From Cordylochernes scorpioides (Eukaryota > Arthropoda > Arachnida > Pseudoscorpiones > Chernetidae), in NCBI GenBank assembly GCA_030710605.1, contig CP092875.1, positions 64,853,462 to 64,917,461 on the forward strand: a stretch of DNA of 64,000 nt, given 5' to 3'. Both the position numbers and the translations under genes were made by a program. This document shows, in pieces, positions 31,571-42,140 of this stretch; position 1 is the stretch's first letter, and each line of letters opens with the position of its first letter. The notes under the pieces were generated by a model that was given only the letters and a program-made list of their open reading frames with translations, was not told where the DNA came from and did not search any database.

Positions 31571-32869
31571 CCCTTAGTTACAGGCGCCTATTTTCCTTAC
31601 ACAATTACTGGCGTTCGGCCTCTCAGGCCGTCTTTTAAAAAAAATCAATAATAAACCATGTTATTTATAAAATAAAAAGAAATTAAACGTATACACATAA
31701 TTTCCAAAGAATAAATATTTTGTTTTTTTCGAATAAACAGAGCTCTAAACAAAATTAAATGAAAATTTACAAGAAACTCTTTCTATCTAAATATTCTATA
31801 TATATTCTAAAAAATTCTATCTAAAAATTTTATTCAAGATTAGGTGCACAATTCAAGCATATTTCAATAGAATGATCTTTGCAGATTGGTTCTTTGCATT
31901 TTTTGAATTGCATTTGAGTTCGACGATCTTTTTTACATAGGTAGCATCTTTTGCGTTTTTTGGACCAAGGACTGCCGCTTGTGGATTCCTAGATAACACA
32001 TATTATTGAAATTTCGTTTGAATATCAAATAAATATTTGCCTACCTCAAGTGATGAAGTTCCAGCATGCTTCTGAATTAATACTTGCAGATCTCTTGACA
32101 AATTTTTGGCTTGATTTCTCATATTCAAGGCATCTCTCATTAGTTGTAGAGCAAGCTGCTTTATAAAATCTTTTCGAGCCATTCCACCGTCTTGCTTGAC
32201 AGCCTTATAAATTACTGCTGAATTTATTGCAACCACATCCAAAAAGTTTAAAAATAAACACAGGGGCCATCTTTTGGTTCTTCTTCCAACTGAATACATG
32301 TCTGATCAACTACATCTACACCACCTTTGGTCATATTATAAAATGTGATTATCTCGGGCTTTTATTGTTCAGCAGTTTCTTGATAAATTGTTGTGGTCGA
32401 ATGCATTGTGGAGAGTAATATAACAGATTTTCCAATTTTAGGGACATAGGATATACCAAATTTTTGTTTTTTGTAAAACCAAAAGTGGAACCGAACTTCT
32501 ATTATATTATACAAAATTACAATCACAAAACACAATTTAGAATGCATATAATTGAAGCAAGAGTAATAAAAAAACGAATGCTCAACTTATTTGTTGCGTT
32601 TGAACGTCTATAAAACCAAAAGTGAAACGGCCAATAATAGGGGCGCTAAAATTCCCAGTGACGTAATTACTGGCGCTCGGCTTTAAAGGCCGTTTGATTT
32701 AATAACTCGGGATATACAAAATAGATTTCTCTTAAAATGAAAAGTTCTTCAAATAAATGTATTTTATTAAGATACCTAAAATTTTGATGAAAAATATTGC
32801 ATTTTGAAAATTTCGCAAACATTTTTAATTTTCACACGGCCTTTCAAGCCGAACGCCAGTAATTACGGG
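31571..32869 (-). mobile_element. piggyBac-like element, internally deleted (1.3 kb)
   Basis: TTAA on both sides (31567-31570 and 32870-32873). The termini CCCTTAGTTACAGGCG and CGCCAGTAATTACGGG are inverted with mismatches. Subterminal blocks 'ctggcgttcggcc' are repeated on both ends. It holds only the 3' part of a transposase on the minus strand. Confidence 0.8.
31829..32545 (-). pseudogene. piggyBac transposase C-terminal remnant
   Basis: Minus strand, in order: 'FYNMTKGGVDVVDQTC' (third catalytic Asp, near 32340-32300), RRTKRWPLCLFLNFLDVVAI, then a Cys-rich end with CYLCKKDRRT, CKEPICKDHSIEICLNC ending at 31829. One frame change lies near 32295 and another near 31990. The first two catalytic Asp are missing, so it cannot be active alone. 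Confidence 0.8.
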
Positions 32870-32952
32870 TTAAAATAAATTTTGATTTTTGTTTAAAAGA
32901 AGCATTCGCGGTATAATTGCAATTTTCGTTTTACACAAGTTTTATATGTATT

Positions 32953-33243
32953 TTACAAATATTGTACGAGGTGTGATTAATAAACATTGTCACAATTCAA
33001 AACTATTTTAAAGGCGTGAGATTCTTTTTGAAAATAAACAATTTCTACTGCCCTTACTGCAATGGAAAAATTAAAGGGAGGGTTAAACTGGCGAAACCGC
33101 TGGGAGGGTTCACCACTGATGAGCCAGGCCCTCCCTTTAATTTTTCCATTGCAGTAAGGACAGTAGAAATTGTTTATTTTCAAAAAGAATCTCACGCTTT
33201 TAAAATAGTTTTGAATTTTGATAACAGATGGCGCGCTAGTGCA
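32953..33243. mobile_element. Foldback family C (about 290 bp)
   Basis: Arms cacaattcaaaactatttta and gagattctttttgaaaataa recur as reverse complements. The centre (33083-33135) is unpaired and carries the hammerhead-like blocks described at 33088. The left flank 'tacgaggtgtgattaataa' looks mariner-like. Fragments of the family are at 10548 and 58540. Confidence 0.75.
33088..33127 (+). ncRNA. Permuted hammerhead-like core (family C)
   Basis: CTGGC GAAAC (33088-33097) is followed by ACC/GGT pairing and then CTGATGA GCCAG (33116-33127). CTGGC pairs with GCCAG as stem II, but in circularly permuted order, as expected if this is the junction between two head-to-tail monomers. Stem I is not seen within the unit. 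It is therefore a candidate only. Confidence 0.35.
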
Positions 33244-33261
33244 TCATATAATAAACTTTGT

Positions 33262-34150
33262 AAAAAAATTCTTAATACATATTTAATAACATGACGTTAT
33301 GTTATATTCCAATAGGTAAAATAGGTTATAAATTAGGTTAGTTTCTGATAGATTATAAATTAGGTTATTTAAAGGTGTGTTATAAAAAGGTTAGTTTAAG
33401 GTGTGTTATAAAAAGGTTAGTTTCATCAATTCAAATAGGTTAGTTTCAGATAGGATAAAATTGGGTTAGTTTAATCGCTAAAAAGGTTAGTTTTAGATAA
33501 GTTTAATTAGGTTAGTTTCATAATTTTAAAAATAATGTTCGTTTTTAGAATAATTTGTTTAATATTTTATTTTTAAAAATATATATATTTTTTACTTTTA
33601 AATCTTTTTTTAAAATATAATTTAAATTTATATATTTTAATTGGTAAAATTCAAAGTATTTCACCGAAATTGTATTTTTAACTCGTATAAAATGCCTCGA
33701 AGGTACGGCAGTGCCAAAATTCTCAATACATTTTTAATAACATGATGTTATGTTATATTCAAATAGGTAAAATAGTTTGTTTCAGATGGGTTATAAATTA
33801 GTTAGTTTCTGACAGGTTATAAATTAGGTTAGTTTAAGGTGTGTTATAAAAAGGTTAGTTTCATCAATTCAAATAGGTTAGTTTCAGATAGGATAAAATT
33901 GGGTTAATTTAATCGCTAAAAAGGTTAGTTTTAGATAAGTTTAATTAGGTTAGTTTCAGAATTTTAAAAATAATGTTCGTTTTTAGAATAATTTGTTTAA
34001 TATTTTATATTTAAAAGTGTTTTTTTTTTTACTCTTAAAATCTTTTTTAAAATTATAATTTAAATTTTTTAAATTTAAATGGATAAAAATCAAAGTATTT
34101 CACTGAAATAGTATTTTTAACTCGTGTAAAACTCCTTGAAGGTACGGCGC
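33262..34150. repeat. Tandem duplication, two units of about 440 bp
   Basis: Unit 1 (about 33262-33715) and unit 2 (about 33716-34150) both run from 'aataacatgacgttatgtta' (a/t change in unit 2) to 'ctcgaaggtacggc' or its variant. Each contains repeated 'aggttagttt' with TTAGG-like motifs. Divergence is low. Confidence 0.8.
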
Positions 34151-34780
34151 CGCCTACCAAAGTTGCTTAATTTTTATCTTCTAGATTTTTGATAATATAT
34201 CTATAAGACTCAAATTTGAGTACATTTTATTTTTCTTTTCATCTAATATAAAGTTTAATAAGAAAAAAATAAAAGAAAAGTAGTAAATTAATTACACTAT
34301 TTAAAAGTAAGAACCTGCACAAATTTTTTCCTAACTATTCATTACTCGATGCTTTTTGAAACAAATATTTGTGCCATGCCCTTCCATATAAACACAATTT
34401 CTCAAATAATGAAACAATATTCTCTAATTCAGTAGTTGTTAACTGCAAGTACTAATGAAGTTGCTCAATCGAGGAAACTTTTGTCATGTTATACTCGGAG
34501 CTTACGATCTTATTTCATGATCCAATTTATCAGCCACAGCGTGAACCAAATACAACTCTTATTCAACACCACCCGAGGCATTCGAATTTTCAGTTGAATT
34601 AAAACCAGTGTTAAATTATAGTCAGTTAAAATAAATAAACCTATTAGGATTTTAAAAAAGGATTTAAATAAAGTAAGTGTTGAATTATATTCAGTTGAAT
34701 TAAAGAGGATGCACTATGTGGGTTTAGTGTATTCAGAGATTGTGTATATTTCTCAATTTTGTTATCAAGGAGATTGACCT
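34151..34780. other. AT-rich sequence, nothing recognised
   Basis: No frame or repeat structure that I can name. Confidence 0.4.
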
Positions 34781-34789
34781 ATGTCATAA

Positions 34790-35110
34790 CATAATGGCAA
34801 GTCAAGAAAAAGACATCTTATAGTGCAACTGAGAGTTGCTGATAGCTGGCAGCATGGAATAAATATCAACTATTCTGTTGATTTTAATTATTCCAGAATT
34901 GGCTAAATACCCATTCTTGATTATTCAAGAGAAGCCTACCACGTATGCGTTTCAGGCTGTTGGCCTTTTTGACTAATAAAGAATGGGTATTTTGCCAATT
35001 CTGGAATAATTAAAATTTAAACAAAATAATTGATATTTATTCTAACAGATGATGCAAACCATCAGCAACTTTCAGTTGCACGATGAAGAGATGCCATCTT
35101 CTTAATTTAT
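34790..35110. mobile_element. Foldback family B, palindromic copy
   Basis: The left arm (agacatcttatagtgcaact, then gaataaatatcaactattct) is the reverse complement of the right arm ending gcacgatgaagagatgcc. The centre contains, inverted, a mutated relative of the 41995 hammerhead core (cgtatgcgtttcaggctg). Confidence 0.7.
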
Positions 35111-35164
35111 CCACCTTATCTCAGCACAATTTCATATTTGTACTATTTTTCTTATTGTTTTGCA

Positions 35165-35395
35165 GTCTCACACACTTCTGGCCTTGACTACCTGTTTCAT
35201 GGTTTTTTAGGATGCCTGAATGACCAGTTATTTGATCGGTATGGTACAGCTTGCACCCCGCTGACGAGGGCCAACAACCCAAAACATGTACGTGTTTATC
35301 TTTTCTTGATTAATAAAGAATCGGTATTGGCCACATCTGGAATAATTAACACTTTCGACCTGAGGGACACAAATTCACATCATTACTGATTTTGC
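35165..35395 (+). mobile_element. Foldback family B, direct unit
   Basis: Contains 'gatgcctgaatgaccagtta', a hammerhead-like CTGACGA at 35261-35267 with stem II GGG/CCC and AAAAC in place of GAAAC, then 'gattaataaagaatcggtat' and 'tggaataattaacactttcg'. It is nearly collinear with 41900-42140. Confidence 0.65.
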
Positions 35396-35464
35396 ATCAA
35401 GCCCGAAATATGCGAATACACTTTTATTATGAAATTTTATTAGATGATATAGAGTATATAATTA

Positions 35465-36585
35465 CAGTGTACTCCGCTTATAACAAAGTCGGTTATAGCG
35501 AAATTCCGCATATAGCGAATGAAATTGTCTGCACGAAAGAAAAGAAGGGCTTAAACCATTAAAAGAACTCTGGATATTGCGAAGTCGGATATAAAGAATT
35601 TTCGCTTATAACGAAGTGATTTGCATGTATAAATTTTTATTTTATCCGTTTATAACGAAGTTTTCTCATTTACCATTATAATTGACTAATGTATTATGCA
35701 TAATATATATCAAATTACAACGTGTGAATGACACAAATTTAATGATACACAACAAATAAGTTAATAATATACAATTTTAAAATATGCAAACATATTATAA
35801 GTGTTTTTTTTTACATTATTTAAACAAAATTAAATTGTTTAATAAACGCTTATATTTTATTGGAACAGCTAGAACAGCATTAACAATCAATCTTAAGGAA
35901 GCTGTGGATATTATATCTGTAGCATGGAATGATGTGCTTCCAGCGACAATTTCCAACTGTTGGCATCATAGTGGAATTATTAAGTCCGATGTCATTTCTC
36001 CATTGGATACACCACAGCCTGAAACACAAATGTGGGAGCAACAAAGCCTCTTCGATCGCATGAAAGAAGTTTTAAAAAACCGTTAGAGATGGATTTCGAT
36101 TCTTATGCTGACGCTGACAATGACGTCGTTACAAATGCCATGTTATCCGATGTAGAAATTGTCGAGAGCATTCTTCAAGCAAAAGAAGAAGAAGAAACGG
36201 ACCAAGTTGATGAAGAAGTAGACCCAATTGTCCACATTCCGCATCCAAAAGAGGTCTTGGAGAGCATTCAAACTCTGCGATTGTTTCTTCAATGTCAGGA
36301 TGAGTCCAAGTCTCTTCATAGGCATCTGTCAGACTTGGACAACATCGAAAAGAGTGTTCAGCACTTGTTACTGACTTCTAAATGTCAAAAGAAAATCACA
36401 AACTACTTCTCCAAAAACACCTGATGAGGTTGTTATTGATCTTTGTGTTGCTCTTTTGAGTTGAATAGTAAATAAAATTATTGGTACAAAACATTTTTTT
36501 TTTCCAACTGCGGATATAACAAACTTCGGATATAACAAAGTGATTGTCATGGATAATGCGACTTCGTTATAAGCGGAGTACACTG
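35465..36585 (+). mobile_element. Tigger-like element, 1.1 kb
   Basis: Termini CAGTGTACTCCGCTTATAAC and GTTATAAGCGGAGTACACTG in inverted orientation, with flanking TA (35463-35464 and 36586-36587). Encodes only the end of a Tigger transposase. Confidence 0.88.
35850..36424 (+). pseudogene. Tigger transposase C-terminal remnant
   Basis: 'LKEAVDIISVAWNDVLPATI' followed by SNCWHHSGII is the C-terminal half of the DDE_1 domain. A second frame (36032-36424) continues with an acidic tail ending 'SKCQKKITNYFSK', a known Tigger C-terminal signature. A frame change near 36060 separates the parts, and the catalytic region is missing. Confidence 0.75.
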
Positions 36586-36587
36586 TA

Positions 36588-37119
36588 TTGTCAAATGCCT
36601 CTTTGGATGAAGGCTGCTTCATAGTTTAACCTACTAATATAATCTATTGGAAGTAACTTTTATCATTTTACTTAAAATAAATAGATGCCTTTATCTTCCA
36701 CCTTATCCCAGTACAATATCTCATTTGTACTATTTTTTTACTAATGGCAAGTGTAATTTTTGATGTCATAAAAGTATTGCTTAGAAAAATAATTAATTAT
36801 ATATATTTTTTGAATATTTAAATGGCTATATATATGTGTGTGTCTTTATTGATTCTAACATATATAATTTTTTTTTGCAGGATTAAAGTCACTCCCTTTT
36901 CCTCTGTGAATATTATATATAATAATAAAAATAATTCTGCATCCATATGTCAATAAGTAGTATTTTTGAAAATGTCTTTGGTGCAAATATTATAAATACA
37001 AAATATCAAGTGCAGCATAATTCGTTAATTTTCCTCTTGTGGATATTGTGGAGGGTGACTAAACTAATCAAAACCTAGAAAGTGATAGCCTACTTGAAAA
37101 GCATTCATTTGTAGAAAAA
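36588..37119. other. AT-rich sequence upstream of zinc fingers
   Basis: No exon was confirmed. A pyrimidine-rich tract ending TTTTTTTTGCAG at about 36880 could be a splice acceptor for the zinc-finger exon, but the frame after it is not open. Confidence 0.35.
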
Positions 37120-37371
37120 GAAGAAGTAAATTTTCTACAAGTGTGACTTTTTTGATGGCATAGTTAAAAGGAAATTCAATCTACAGACATTTGGTCACTC
37201 AAGCATGGAAAATGGCCTTTTAATGTGACTTGTGACTACAAATCAAGAATCAAATATACACCAGTAGACATTTGATGACTCATACTAGTGAAACACTGAT
37301 AAATGTGAGTTTTGTGTTTATAGAGCAAGAGATATAAGTACCCTTAATCACCATTTGACAATGCTCTCACA
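37120..37371 (+). pseudogene. Decayed C2H2 finger units
   Basis: Out-of-frame traces of fingers precede the array: CDYKSRIKY near 37227 and CEFCVYRARDISTLNHHL near 37306-37360. The frame shifts just before the first intact finger at 37372. Confidence 0.55.
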
Positions 37372-38481
37372 GGTAAAAACCCTTTTAAATGTCAATATTG
37401 TGAATATAGAACAATTCAGAGTGATCATCTTAAAAAGCATATATTAAATCACACTGGTGAAAAGCCCTTTAAATGTGAATATTGTGAATTTAGAACAATT
37501 TATAGTAGTGATCTTAAAGAGCATACATTAACACACACTGGTGAAAAGCCTTTTAAATGTGAATATTGTGAATATAGAACAATAAAAAGTAGTTATCTTA
37601 AAAAGCATATATCAAGACACACGGGTAAAAAGCCCTTCAAATGTAATTATTGTGAATATAGAACAGTTGATAGTCATGGTCTTAAAATGCATACATTAAC
37701 ACACACTGGTGATAAGCCTTTTAAATGTGAATATTGTGAATATAGAACAATTTATAGTAGTCATCTTAAAAGTCATACATTAACACACACTGGTGATAAG
37801 CCTTTTAAATGTGAAAATTGTGAATATAGAACAATAAAAAGTAGTGATCTTAAAAGGCATACATTAACACACACTGGTGAAAAGCCCTTTAAATGTGAAT
37901 ATTGTGAATATAGAACAATTCAGAGTGATAGACTTAAAAAGCATATATTAACACACACTGGTGAAAAGCCCTTTAAATGTGAATATTGTGAATATAGAAC
38001 AATTCAGAGTATTAATCTTAAAAAGCATACATTAACACACACGGGTAAAAAGCCCTTTAAATGTGAATATTGTGAATATAAAACAATTTATAGTAGTGAT
38101 CTTAAAAAGCATATATTAACACACACTGGTGAAAAGCCCTTTAAATGTGAATATTGTGAATATAGAACAATTTATAGTAGTAGTCTTAAAGACCATACAT
38201 TAACACACACTGGTGAAAAGCCTTTTAAATGTGAATATTGTGAATATAGAACAATAAAAAGTAGTATTCTTAAAATGCATACATTAAAACACACAGGTGA
38301 AAAGCCCTTTAAATGTGAATATTGTGAATATAAAACAATTTATAGTAGTGATCTTAAAAAGCATATATTAACACACACTGGTGAAAAGCCTTTTAAATGT
38401 GAGTTTTGCGACTATAGATCAAGACACAAATACAGCCTCAATCAACATTTGCTCACACACACACCAGGAAAAGTAATTTAA
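37372..38481 (+). CDS. C2H2 zinc-finger array, about 13 fingers
   Basis: An open frame of about 370 codons to the stop at 38481. Its first in-frame ATG is only at 37687, so the true start is probably in an upstream exon or lost. Fingers follow CX2CX12HX3H with HTGEKPFKC linkers, 28 residues apart. Most units read CEYCEYRTI, so the usual hydrophobic core residue after CX3 is Thr. Residues at the DNA-contact positions vary: SDHLKK, SSDLKE, SSYLKK, SHGLKM, SSHLKS, SDRLKK, SINLKK, SSSLKD, SSILKM. The last finger (FCDYRSRHKYSLNQH) is divergent. Probably a DNA-binding protein. The near identity of units indicates recent tandem expansion. Confidence 0.75.
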   Translation, partial: GKNPFKCQYCEYRTIQSDHLKKHILNHTGEKPFKCEYCEFRTIYSSDLKEHTLTHTGEKPFKCEYCEYRTIKSSYLKKHISRHTGKKPFKCNYCEYRTVDSHGLKMHTLTHTGDKPFKCEYCEYRTIYSSHLKSHTLTHTGDKPFKCENCEYRTIKSSDLKRHTLTHTGEKPFKCEYCEYRTIQSDRLKKHILTHTGEKPFKCEYCEYRTIQSINLKKHTLTHTGKKPFKCEYCEYKTIYSSDLKKHILTHTGEKPFKCEYCEYRTIYSSSLKDHTLTHTGEKPFKCEYCEYRTIKSSILKMHTLKHTGEKPFKCEYCEYKTIYSSDLKKHILTHTGEKPFKCEFCDYRSRHKYSLNQHLLTHTPGKVI

Positions 38482-38710
38482 ATATATGTTTTATAAATAT
38501 AAAGCAATTAAGAAATGTATGCTGAAAAGACATTCGATTAAATACAGGCGAAAGGGCCTTTTAAATGTGAACATTGTGAATTTGAGTAGACATAACAGCT
38601 CCCTCAAAAAGCATTCATAACTTTACATAGGTAAGATGTACATTAATGGCATGCATGCTGCATATTTATCAAAAGTTTAAATGAGAACATCTTTATTTTG
38701 CAACCATATA
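38482..38710 (+). other. Trailing finger fragment, then spacer
   Basis: A further degenerate finger, 'KCEHCEFE', lies at about 38556-38600 after the stop. Nothing follows until the Tigger end. Confidence 0.4.
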
Positions 38711-38712
38711 CA

Positions 38713-40310
38713 ATAAAACCCTGATAAGACAAAACCAGTATATAATGAACCTTCCTTTCTAAAGAACCCAATGTAAATCCGAATTCCATTAAAAATACCA
38801 TTGTTATAACGAACATTGTGTTTTTCAAAATAGCAAACTATAAATAAAACAAAATCAATTTAGGTTCCAAAATATTAAATTCTATGTAAAATACCATGCC
38901 TATAACTAACTTTGAATTTTAATTCAACCAATTCTTGAAACTAATTAAAATTTTTGTGCGAGCTCTAGGTTACAGATAACAATTTAAAACAATGAATTTA
39001 GGGACATTGGTGTTTTCATTTATGATCCATTTTTTACTGCCTACATGCTTTTATAAATTATATACCTTATTGAAAACTAAATTTCTTTACATTCGTAAAA
39101 TTCCTTTGAAAATGGATAAATTATTGACACTGGTTTCAAAATATAATGGAAGTTCCAAAGAAAAAGTCACTCGTAACAATATACACTTGAAAAGAAAATA
39201 GCCATCATACAAACCATGTATTGATACATGAAAGTGGTACATCATAAGCAGAACTTTGGAAGAAAATGAGGAAAAGTAGCAATTCTACGAAATGGGGCCA
39301 AAAAGAAGTTGGCCGCGAACATCAGTGTCATTATCTTCTTTTAGAAGAAGCTTGTATAAGTGGCTTGTACAAGCTAGGCTAAAAAATATCCCACTAAATA
39401 AGCCACATTTTACAACAAGAGGCCATTCTTTTATACCATGGGTATGAAATATGATGATTTTGAAGCCTGTAATGGGTGCTTTAATATAATTAAGGCCAGA
39501 AGAAATATTTTTTTTAAATTTGCAGAGAGGAAAGGGCAATGAACCTTTTGGTGGTGGAAGATGGAGAAAAAAAAAACCTACTTTTTTGGACAAGTATTCT
39601 CCCTCCAATAATTTATAATCTTGATGAGACAGGATTATTTTATAGGATTTGCCTGACAAGACACTCACCTTCAATGGCGACATTTGTTCTGGAACAGAGG
39701 ACAAACGAGAGAATTACCTTTTTGGCTGGAGCTGATATGGATTGCTTAGAAAGCAAAAAAATCTCTCCACCCATTATGAAGCAAATAAAATAGCTTGAAT
39801 GACAGTCTTAATTTTCAAAAAATATCTTCATTATTTAGATAAGTTTTTGCCAGTGAAAATAGATAGGTGGTGCTAATTCTAGACAATTATTCAGCACACA
39901 TCCCTGAAAATTTGAAAAATATTCGGGTATTATATTCCCCCCCCAATGCCACAGCCAAGCTGCAGCCTATGGATATGGGAATAATTCATGATATTAAAAG
40001 GAGATATAGGATCAGGTTAATCAATAGATGCCTTATAGACATGGAAAAAAAAAACGGAGAGACCAATATTACATTGCTTGATTCAATAGAATGGTTGAAT
40101 ATGTCATGGGACTCTGTCCCTAAATCAACCATTGTAAATTGCTCTTCCATGTCTGGGTTCGGAAGCTTTCAAGATGAAATTGCCCCACAAGATTCTTTAA
40201 ATTTATTAAACCTTGAAGGAATATCAAAAGCATCCAAAAAATTTGAGCAATATATTCGTGTTAATGAGAATGAACAGTTTAAATCAGAAAAAATAAAGAC
40301 TTTTTAAAGT
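38713..40310 (+). pseudogene. Tigger/pogo transposase, broken
   Basis: The left end (caataaaaccctgataagac, then cattgttataacgaac) is a Tigger terminus. Coding traces: IIYNLDETGLFYR at about 39607-39645 (first Asp), LILDNYSAHIPENLK at about 39870-39915 (second Asp), and KLQPMDMGIIHDIKRRYR at about 39956-40010 (third Asp), then a coherent C-terminal frame to 40307 (39867-40307). All three catalytic Asp survive but stops and shifts lie between them. The right terminus is unclear. Confidence 0.8.
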
Positions 40311-41370
40311 AAGCCTATATTGTAGTATAAAAATATTGATTTAAAATGGATTTTTATACCTTTTAAATATTATTGATATAACTTTTCCTTGTATTATACT
40401 TTTCTTGATTTTTTTAGACATATGGGGGGGGGTTAAATAATTAGAAGAACCAATCTTTTGCTTATTACTTTTGTTTCTTTGTATATCTGAAAAAAAAACA
40501 TTAATATTATAAATGTCCAGTATATGTGCTTATTTTTACATTATCCACCAAAATATCTTGTGATTAATTCAAGTATTCAGTTGTGTATATAGAACATGAT
40601 TTGAAATGTTACACATACCTCTGTTAATAAAATTTCCTATTTTTGCCATATAGTAAAACTCATTTAGCATTTTTCAAACTCAATACCTCAAACAAACATG
40701 TTAAAATGGTGATACATTTTAATTATGAAGCCTGACAAGAAATTAATTTTTGGCATTATTTTCTTTTAAAATGAATATTGTCACGATTTTGAATTTTATA
40801 ATTAATTATTTCTTTTTTTTTATTTCAATGGATTTTGTATATTAATTTAAAGTCATTTTTGTTATCATCATCCATTACAATGTAATTTTTTTATATATAT
40901 AAACAAATGATAATAAACAAAATAACAATGTAATTTGCATCTTGATTATTATAAAACAACATCAAATAAATTATCAATGTAAAACCATAAAACTTTTCAA
41001 CATTTAGCACAAAAACATTACATTAAATTTTGGTAGAGCTACGAAAGTATACCATACAAAAGGCTACGATGCAAGAAAGGTAGAATGGTGGCGGGGGTTA
41101 ACAAATTAAGAAAAAATTAGCGGTGAGAAAGGTTCAATTCGCCCTAAATCTTGGCTTAAACTATATGAATTAGAAACTATCAAGCTAGATGTGTGTGTGT
41201 GTGTGGTGTAAGTGAAAGAATCAATAGTTTAATTTATTATTCATCAAAAGATGCCTTGGTATATAATGGTATAATTTTTTTCTTGCATCACTTGGCCATT
41301 TATGTTCTTTATATCCCGGGTTTGTATTAGTAGAGTTTTACTTATAAAAGAAATATGTTTCAATTAAAAG
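40311..41370. other. AT-rich sequence, no gene seen
   Basis: Long AT-rich stretch with a short (GT)n tract at about 41192-41206. Nothing else recognisable. Confidence 0.4.
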
Positions 41371-41377
41371 AAAATTG

Positions 41378-41610
41378 ATAAGGCACAATTTGGATTATAG
41401 ATTATAAACACAAGGTAATACGACCAAATAATTTAATAGTGTGTGACGTTTCGGTAACAGCTGTGGTAAAATTTCTCATTCAGTACTTTTGTCTGAAGAT
41501 GGTAACAATGCTGTTACTGAAATGTCACACACTATTTATTTGGAGTTGGCCTTATTACCTTGTGTTTATAATCTATACCCCAAATTGTGCCTTATCATAG
41601 TGTTTCAATT
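41378..41610 (+). mobile_element. Foldback family A, nearly complete
   Basis: Starts gataaggcacaatttggatt and ends ccaaattgtgccttatca, with both arms and the core CTGAAGATGGTAAC at about 41499. An 11-bp repeat, tgtttcaatta, lies near both ends (about 41356-41366 and 41602-41612). The left arm lacks its hammerhead copy. Confidence 0.7.
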
Positions 41611-41810
41611 ATGGTTGAAGAGTATTTTTTTCAATTCTTATTTAAAGGGTGAAAAGAGTATTTTTGAAAAATAAAAAATGTTGTTTTAAAGGTTGAAGTA
41701 GTGTCAAAGGTATCAAATCAGAAATGCTTTGATATAAGTGCCAGTTATTCAATTGACATTTGGCGCACATTTGAATAGGTAAGGTAATAAGACTAAATTC
41801 AAACGAATAA

Positions 41811-42140
41811 ATTTGCACGATGAAGAGATGCCATTTTCTTAATTTATCCACCTTATCCCACACAATTTTATATTTGTACTATTTATCCCATTGTTTCACT
41901 GTCTCACACACTTTTGGCCTTAACTACCTGTTTCATGTTTTTTTAGGATGCCTGAATGACCAGTTATTTGGTCGTTATGGTACAGCTTGCACCCCTGATG
42001 AGGGCAAAAGCCCGAAACGCGTATGTGTTTATCATTTCTTGATTAATCAAGAATGGGTATTTGGCCACATCTGGAATAATTAACACTTTCGACCCGAGGG
42101 AAGGGAATTCACATCATTACCGGTTTTTCATCAAGCCCGA
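41811..42140 (+). mobile_element. Foldback family B with intact hammerhead-like core
   Basis: Collinear with 35100-35395: gcacgatgaagagatgcc, then 'gatgcctgaatgaccagtta', the core at 41995, 'attaatcaagaatgggtatt' and 'tggaataattaacactttcg'. It joins Copia sequence abruptly at about 42141. Confidence 0.7.
41975..42020 (+). ncRNA. Candidate hammerhead ribozyme (family B)
   Basis: CTGATGA at 41995-42001, stem II GGGC/GCCC (42002-42005 with 42010-42013) closed by AAAA, then GAAAC at 42014-42018. These are all the invariant core bases. Upstream, TGGTAC and GCACCC can form a stem-I hairpin with mismatches, preceded by TTA (GTA in the 35236 copy) as an NUH-type cleavage triplet. Stem III is very short or absent. 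Penelope-like retroelements are known to carry such minimal hammerheads. Confidence 0.6.

Larger units (their letters stand above)
31527..32930. repeat. Palindrome split by a piggyBac insertion
   Basis: An arm ending ataccgcgaatgtttctttt (31527-31567) recurs as its reverse complement at about 32890-32930 (aaaagaagcattcgcggtat). The piggyBac element lies between them at a TTAA. Without it the arms would form a hairpin with a loop of about 20 nt. Confidence 0.65.

Noticed and set aside
37372-38481. CRISPR-like regular repeats at 84-bp spacing
   Set aside because: The repeats are coding zinc-finger units in a eukaryotic sequence, not a CRISPR array.
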